Source: Streptomyces sp. NBC_01294
Lineage (GTDB): Bacteria; Actinomycetota; Actinomycetes; Streptomycetales; Streptomycetaceae
Reading direction: 5' to 3'
Assembly (NCBI RefSeq): GCF_035917235.1
Contig: NZ_CP108423.1
Span: 3,041,001-3,105,000, forward strand
Length of the DNA stretch: 64,000 nucleotides
Part shown: piece after piece, positions 62,472 to 64,000 of the stretch
How the letters are laid out: each line of letters starts with the position of its first letter
Numbering within the stretch: position 1 is the stretch's first letter
The notes under the pieces: model-generated
The model's input: the letters and a program-made list of their open reading frames with translations, nothing else
The model's database searches: none
Told to the model about the DNA's origin: nothing
Position numbers and translations under genes: made by a program

Positions 62472-63098
62472 ATGGCCCACCGCGTACGCCCGCTGCTCGC
62501 CGCCGTCCTCCTCACGGCCGCCCTGACCGGCTGCGGTGCGGCCGGCGCCGCCGCGCCCGCACCGCCCGTGGCCGCCGCCGCCTCGCCCGCCCCGCCCTCC
62601 GTCACGCCCACCACCGCACCCGCCGCCCCGGCGAAGGCCGCCCCGCTGCCCGCGTCCGCGCCCGTACGCGTACGGATCCCCGCGGCCGGGGTGGACGCCT
62701 CGCCGGTGCTGGAGCTCGGCCTGGCCGCCGACGGCACCGTCGAGGTGCCCTCCGTGGCCGACGGGGACAAGATCGGCTGGTACACCAAGGGCGTGACGCC
62801 CGGCGAGACCGGTCCGGCCGTGCTGATCGGCCACTTCGACACCGCGCGCGGCCCGGCCGTGCTCAAGGACGTCTCGCGCGTGCGCACCGGCGAGGACATC
62901 ACGGTCTCCCGGGCGGACGGCACCACCGCCGTCTTCCGCGTCCGCGAGCTGGAGCAGGTGGACAAGAAGGACTTCCCGACCGCCAAGGTCTACGGGGACA
63001 CCACGCGTCCGGAGCTGCGCGTGATCACCTGCGGCGGCGAGATCACGGACGGCCACCGGCCCGACAACATCATCTTGTATGCCGATCTCGTGGGCTGA
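62472..63098 (+). CDS. Class F sortase, lipoprotein-type N-terminus
   Basis: The 208-aa protein starts at ATG 62472. The N-terminus is a lipoprotein signal with the lipobox ALTGC (Cys21), then an Ala/Pro linker, then the sortase domain (about 65-208). The catalytic triad is visible: His121 in LIGHFDT, Cys187 in VITCGGE and Arg196 in GHRPDNI. Class F sortases are common in actinobacteria but their substrates are poorly known. The two upstream surface proteins are the likely clients. Confidence 0.9.
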   Translation: MAHRVRPLLAAVLLTAALTGCGAAGAAAPAPPVAAAASPAPPSVTPTTAPAAPAKAAPLPASAPVRVRIPAAGVDASPVLELGLAADGTVEVPSVADGDKIGWYTKGVTPGETGPAVLIGHFDTARGPAVLKDVSRVRTGEDITVSRADGTTAVFRVRELEQVDKKDFPTAKVYGDTTRPELRVITCGGEITDGHRPDNIILYADLVG

Positions 63099-63123
63099 GA
63101 CGGCGTGGGGCAGAATCGACCCC

Positions 63124-63774
63124 ATGAGCAGCCAGCAGCAGCCGACCGACGAGCCGGTCTACGACGACCGGGTCTACCGCTCCACCATGGGCGTCATCTC
63201 GGGGGTACTGCTGCTCGCGCTGGTCGCATGGCTCTGCGGCGACGCCTTGCTGCGGGGCTCGGGGAACACCCCGTGGATCGCGGCCGCGGTGGCGCTGTGC
63301 GCCGTACCGCTGATCGTGGCGTTCACGATCCGCCCGGCCGTCTTCGCCAACGACGACCGGCTGCGCGTGCGGAACCCCTTCCGGATCATCGAGCTGCCCT
63401 GGGCGGCCGTGGACGCGGTGCGCGCCGGCTACTCGGCCGAGGTGCTGGCCGAGGGCTCGAAGTACCAGCTCTGGTCCGTGCCCGTCTCGCTGCGGGAGCG
63501 GAAGAAGGCGAACCGTCAGCAGCTGCGCCACCTCAGCACCCAGCACCGGCTCGACCGCCGCGAGCCGAGCGACCCGGGCGCGGCCGCCCGCACCCCGTCC
63601 GAACCGATGCGGGCCAGCGCCGACCGGATCGTGGACGAGCTGCAGCGGCTGGCCGAACGCGGCGCCGAGCGGGCCGGCGCCCAGGGCAGCGTGCGCGTGC
63701 GCTGGTCGTACGAGATCATCGCGCCCGCCGTGGCCGGCGCGCTGTTCCTGATCGTCCTGCTCGCCACCGGCTGA
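63124..63774 (+). CDS. PH-domain-like membrane protein
   Basis: The 216-aa protein starts at ATG 63124. Two membrane helices near the N-terminus (about 23-65) are followed by a bacterial PH-like domain (RPAVFANDDRLRVRNPFRIIELPW) and a third helix at the C-terminus (IIAPAVAGALFLIVLLA). It belongs to the widespread actinobacterial PH-like group of unknown function. Confidence 0.85.
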   Translation: MSSQQQPTDEPVYDDRVYRSTMGVISGVLLLALVAWLCGDALLRGSGNTPWIAAAVALCAVPLIVAFTIRPAVFANDDRLRVRNPFRIIELPWAAVDAVRAGYSAEVLAEGSKYQLWSVPVSLRERKKANRQQLRHLSTQHRLDRREPSDPGAAARTPSEPMRASADRIVDELQRLAERGAERAGAQGSVRVRWSYEIIAPAVAGALFLIVLLATG

Positions 63775-63867
63775 CCGGCCTGACCTGCGGGACGGGGCCC
63801 ACGTGCTCCCCGCCACACCCCCCGAACGGGCGGAACCGTGGCCACCGGGTGAGGCGTCCTCGCAGGT

Positions 63868-64000
63868 GTGCAGCGTCATGAGGCCGGCGGCAGCGCCGCC
63901 ACCGCCACCGCGATCCATCTCCGTTTCCGACTCCTCGCCGGGGTCCTGCTCGTCGCCCACCTCGTGGTCGTCGGCTGGCTGACCCTTCGGCCGCTCGACG
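63868..64000 (+). CDS. VanZ-like membrane protein, cut by the window edge
   Basis: A frame from GTG 63868 reads HLRFRLLAGVLLVAHLVVVG, then WLTLRPLD, up to the window end. The first helix and the following TLRP motif are typical of VanZ-family proteins. Only 44 codons are visible, so the start is provisional. Confidence 0.55.
   Translation, partial: MQRHEAGGSAATATAIHLRFRLLAGVLLVAHLVVVGWLTLRPLD

Noticed and set aside
59909..62986. A 1,025-codon open frame on the minus strand across the sortase region
   Set aside because: It spans two spacers and opposes three genes with signal peptides and motifs. Its Gly/Arg-rich translation has no recognisable domain.
63878..63982. ORF from the ATG at 63878
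   Set aside because: It ends after 34 codons. The frame from GTG 63868 has a membrane helix with a VanZ-like TLRP motif and runs off the window.

Overview
The window looks like a core-chromosome segment of a Streptomyces-type actinomycete. GC content is very high, codons end strongly in G/C, and many genes start with GTG or TTG and overlap as GTGA/ATGA. Several gene sets are ones I associate with Streptomyces: mca–greA, pccB/pccE/accA2, cya, hutH, afsQ1/afsQ2 with divergent sigQ, and class F sortase. The order from mca to sigQ resembles, from memory, the SCO4967-to-SCO4908 stretch of S. coelicolor. Species cannot be assigned by eye.

Layout. 1-6 kb: a minus-strand operon of three glycosyltransferase genes ending in a secreted galactose/glyoxal-oxidase-like radical copper enzyme, probably a surface-glycan module. 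6.1-13.1 kb: a DUF255/thioredoxin-fold protein, a stand-alone TnpB element (IS605/IS1341 type) with subterminal hairpins, and a large STAND/NB-ARC-TPR protein. 13.4-19.9 kb: a small membrane protein, mca, a DUF4307 protein, greA, a DrrAB-like ABC exporter, threonine dehydratase and a MarR regulator. 19.9-22.4 kb: a degenerate sigma-like protein with a coupled membrane partner, a 48-bp tandem intergenic repeat array, and metB. 22.5-30.5 kb: an M48 membrane protease between two paralogous membrane-anchored proteins, then msrA, a zinc alcohol dehydrogenase with a divergent XRE regulator, and a GNAT protein. 30.7-38.1 kb: an L,D-transpeptidase lipoprotein, an acidic protein, a small LADTG surface protein, hutH, a GAF-GGDEF protein, an enoyl-CoA hydratase and adenylate cyclase. 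38.3-44.9 kb: birA, pccB, pccE, a 44-aa membrane ORF, maf, a membrane protein and accA2, which together encode most of an acyl-CoA carboxylase plus its biotin ligase. 45.1-51 kb: a DeoR regulator, a quinone-reductase-like flavoprotein, a gamma-glutamylcyclotransferase-like protein, purine nucleoside phosphorylase and a phosphosugar mutase. 51.2-54.9 kb: a lipoprotein, afsQ2, afsQ1 and divergent sigQ. 55.2-59.7 kb: a nucleoside-kinase-like P-loop protein, a secreted peptide and a deoC–aldehyde dehydrogenase–half-aldehyde dehydrogenase operon. 59.9-64 kb: two tandem secreted membrane-anchored paralogs, a class F sortase with a decayed sortase fragment between the paralogs, a PH-like membrane protein and the start of a VanZ-like gene.

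How genes work together. The nucleoside genes form a pathway split over two sites: phosphorylase and mutase at 48.5-51 kb, aldolase plus aldehyde dehydrogenase at 57-59.7 kb. Both sites carry the same perfect 12-bp palindrome just upstream of the first gene, so a shared operator is likely. The sortase region is a duplicated cassette, and its two paralogs share an unusual motif just before their C-terminal anchor, a candidate non-LPxTG sorting signal. A family of GC-rich intergenic repeats with the core CCGCCGGCG(C/T)TTGAGG recurs at several gene ends in both orientations.
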